Under the pieces are notes generated by a model. It was not told the origin of the DNA and did no database searches. It saw only the letters and a list, made by a program, of their open reading frames with translations. Shown one piece after another: positions 15,216-16,412 of a DNA stretch of 16,412 nt (position 1 is its first letter; the number at the start of each line of letters is the position of its first letter). This DNA is from CBFGTA01 sp965651595 (GTDB taxonomy: Bacteria; Actinomycetota; Actinomycetes; S36-B12; UBA10799): positions 1-16,412 of the forward strand of contig CBFGTA010000048.1 of the NCBI GenBank assembly GCA_965651595.1, read 5' to 3'. Made by a program: the position numbers and the translations under genes.

Positions 15216-15309
15216 CACCCGCCGGGGCGCGAGTGGGGCGTCCAGCGGGGGCTTGGCCCGGCAGTTCCCGACAATTGGCGATTCCGGGGAAGGCCCGTCA
15301 AGGCCAGCT

Positions 15310-16412
15310 TCAATTCTGGCTATGCTCAGCGACTGCGGCGTCCAGCGCCTGCCGGAGCTCGGGATCGGGCGAGACGCGAAGGACGGCCGACCAGCACTCC
15401 AGGATGTCGGTGCTGTAGTTGTGGCCGATTCCGGGAGGCATGTCGCCCGCCGGAGGGAGGTCGAAGAACACCTGGAGGAATGTCACTACCGGAATCCACC
15501 GCATGGCGGTGTCAACACTGGGCCCGCGGGGAGTGTCTAACCACGCAGGCCGCTTCCAGGCCACAGCCCCATCGAGCCAGACGACGGGGTCGGTCGCGTT
15601 CTGAAGGAACACGGCCCGCGGGCCAGGCCACGGCATGGCACTGTCATCAAGGTCGCTCGGTTCTGCTACGAATCGGACGATTGTTCCGTCGTCGACGACG
15701 GGAGCCCAAGCTGCGCCGCTTTCAGCCTGACTCGACAGTTCTTGCCAGTACTCGGTGCTCGAAGGGGGCCCCACCCATAGTGCGCCGTCGGCTAGCTGGC
15801 CGAAGTCGCGCACGGCAGTACCCGCGAACGGGGCGGCTGAACCGTAGGCGCCCAGACTTTCTCCATACAGGTAGATTTGGGGCCGCTGTTGCTCAGGCAG
15901 TTCGTCGACAACCTCCTTCAGCGCGTTCAGCAGTTCGATCCCGGCGTCTCGGGCTGAGTCCGCGCTCAGGGCAAACGATACGAAGGACGGCAGCACGGTG
16001 TATTGCATCGAGACCGAGGCCACATCGCCTCCGAGGAGGAACTCGGCCGCCGTTGCCGCCACCGGATCCACGAGTCCGTTAGTGGATGTGGTGTACGCGA
16101 TAATTGCTGACCGTTCAAGGCCCCCTGCGCGAACCAGATCGGCAACCGCGAGTCGGGCGCGTTCGGCAGGGGTCGGTGCAGACTCCAGTCCGGCGTAGGC
16201 GCGGATCGGGGCTTGAGCTGGCGACTGCGTGACCGCCGCAATGTCTGCGGGCGACGGTCCACCTTGAACAAACCATCGGCCCTCTACTCCGAGGGTGTCC
16301 CATGGCACCAGCGACGATGGACTGCCTGAGCGTAAGGGTGAAGCAGGCTGGACTTGACCGTCCGGGACAGCGTTGTTGATTCTTTGAAAAGCCTGCTGGG
16401 TGGCGGCGTAGC
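15310..16412 (-). CDS. alpha/beta-hydrolase family protein (Abhydrolase_9 type), C-terminal part, truncated by window edge
   Basis: The frame is open from the stop at 15310 through the right edge, giving about 367 residues of a longer protein; an internal GTG at 16308 is not the start, because conserved sequence continues upstream of it (TSPL/SPLRSGSPSSLVPWDTLG-like context). The visible part resembles the catalytic domain of actinobacterial Abhydrolase_9 proteins, which usually have an N-terminal multi-TM region that would lie outside this window. The motif VPWDTLGVEGRWFV precedes the core. GESLG carries the predicted nucleophile Ser (codon 15856-15858). ALWVGPPSSTEYW, FLQNATDPVVW and a late GIGHNY, whose His may complete the triad, are also family-like. 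Members are predicted membrane-bound hydrolases, common in mycobacteria and relatives, with no established substrate. It converges on the ABC permease across 94 bp. Confidence 0.83.
   Translation of the reverse strand, partial: YAATQQAFQRINNAVPDGQVQPASPLRSGSPSSLVPWDTLGVEGRWFVQGGPSPADIAAVTQSPAQAPIRAYAGLESAPTPAERARLAVADLVRAGGLERSAIIAYTTSTNGLVDPVAATAAEFLLGGDVASVSMQYTVLPSFVSFALSADSARDAGIELLNALKEVVDELPEQQRPQIYLYGESLGAYGSAAPFAGTAVRDFGQLADGALWVGPPSSTEYWQELSSQAESGAAWAPVVDDGTIVRFVAEPSDLDDSAMPWPGPRAVFLQNATDPVVWLDGAVAWKRPAWLDTPRGPSVDTAMRWIPVVTFLQVFFDLPPAGDMPPGIGHNYSTDILECWSAVLRVSPDPELRQALDAAVAEHSQN

Noticed and set aside
15303..15320. Hairpin GCCAG/CTGGC at the end of the Abhydrolase_9 gene as a terminator
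   Set aside because: Only a 5-bp stem with an AT loop that includes the stop codon and no U-tract.
1..16412. A novel defence, CRISPR, mobile or biosynthetic system
   Set aside because: No repeat array, recombinase, transposase, toxin-antitoxin pair, nuclease or synthase gene is visible; almost every gene belongs to a recognisable chromosomal family.

Overview
This window looks like chromosomal DNA from a high-GC Actinomycetota bacterium. The evidence is GC-rich codon use, several GTG starts preceded by Shine-Dalgarno motifs, and families typical of the phylum: a DUF2510 tail, a DUF2505 protein, a membrane-linked Abhydrolase_9-type hydrolase and an ARB_07466/M15-like wall-hydrolase domain. 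I cannot name a genus. No tRNA, rRNA, CRISPR array, insertion sequence or phage gene is visible. The window is densely coding, and the largest gap between genes is about 230 bp.

Layout, left to right. (a) 1-543 (-): the N-terminal part of a GabT-type 4-aminobutyrate aminotransferase, cut by the left edge. (b) 675-1730 (-) and 1823-3331 (-): a membrane-anchored M15-like peptidoglycan hydrolase with a C-terminal coiled coil, preceded by a cytoplasmic GH29 alpha-L-fucosidase. (c) 3563-4060 (+) and 4094-5464 (-): a DUF2505 protein converging on a ClC H+/Cl- antiporter. A perfect 20-bp inverted repeat sits between their 3' ends, and one of its arms lies inside the clc coding sequence. (d) 5570-6472 (+): a soluble alpha/beta hydrolase. 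(e) 6501-6971 (-): a small lipoprotein, divergent from a tight three-gene operon at 7067-9226 (+) of lemA, an htpX-like M48 protease and a two-TM protein ending in DUF2510. (f) 9214-12524 (-): an apparent transcription unit of pirin, flavin monoamine oxidase (with the covalent-FAD cysteine) and short-chain dehydrogenase. (g) 12675-15215 (+): a large MacB/FtsX-type ABC permease with no adjacent ATPase. (h) 15310-16412 (-): the C-terminal catalytic part of an Abhydrolase_9-type hydrolase, cut by the right edge.

How the genes may work together. The clearest functional unit is lemA-htpX-DUF2510, probably a membrane-protein quality-control or envelope-stress module whose third member is uncharacterised. 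Its promoter looks leaderless: an extended -10 element ends 6 nt before the lemA ATG. Pirin-MAO-SDR may form an oxidative unit. The amine oxidase could feed aldehydes toward GABA-type metabolism, but the link to the distant gabT is speculative. The other genes look like ordinary housekeeping or accessory chromosomal genes. I found no convincing defence system, mobile element or biosynthetic cluster; the most unusual items are architectural and regulatory and are listed as findings.
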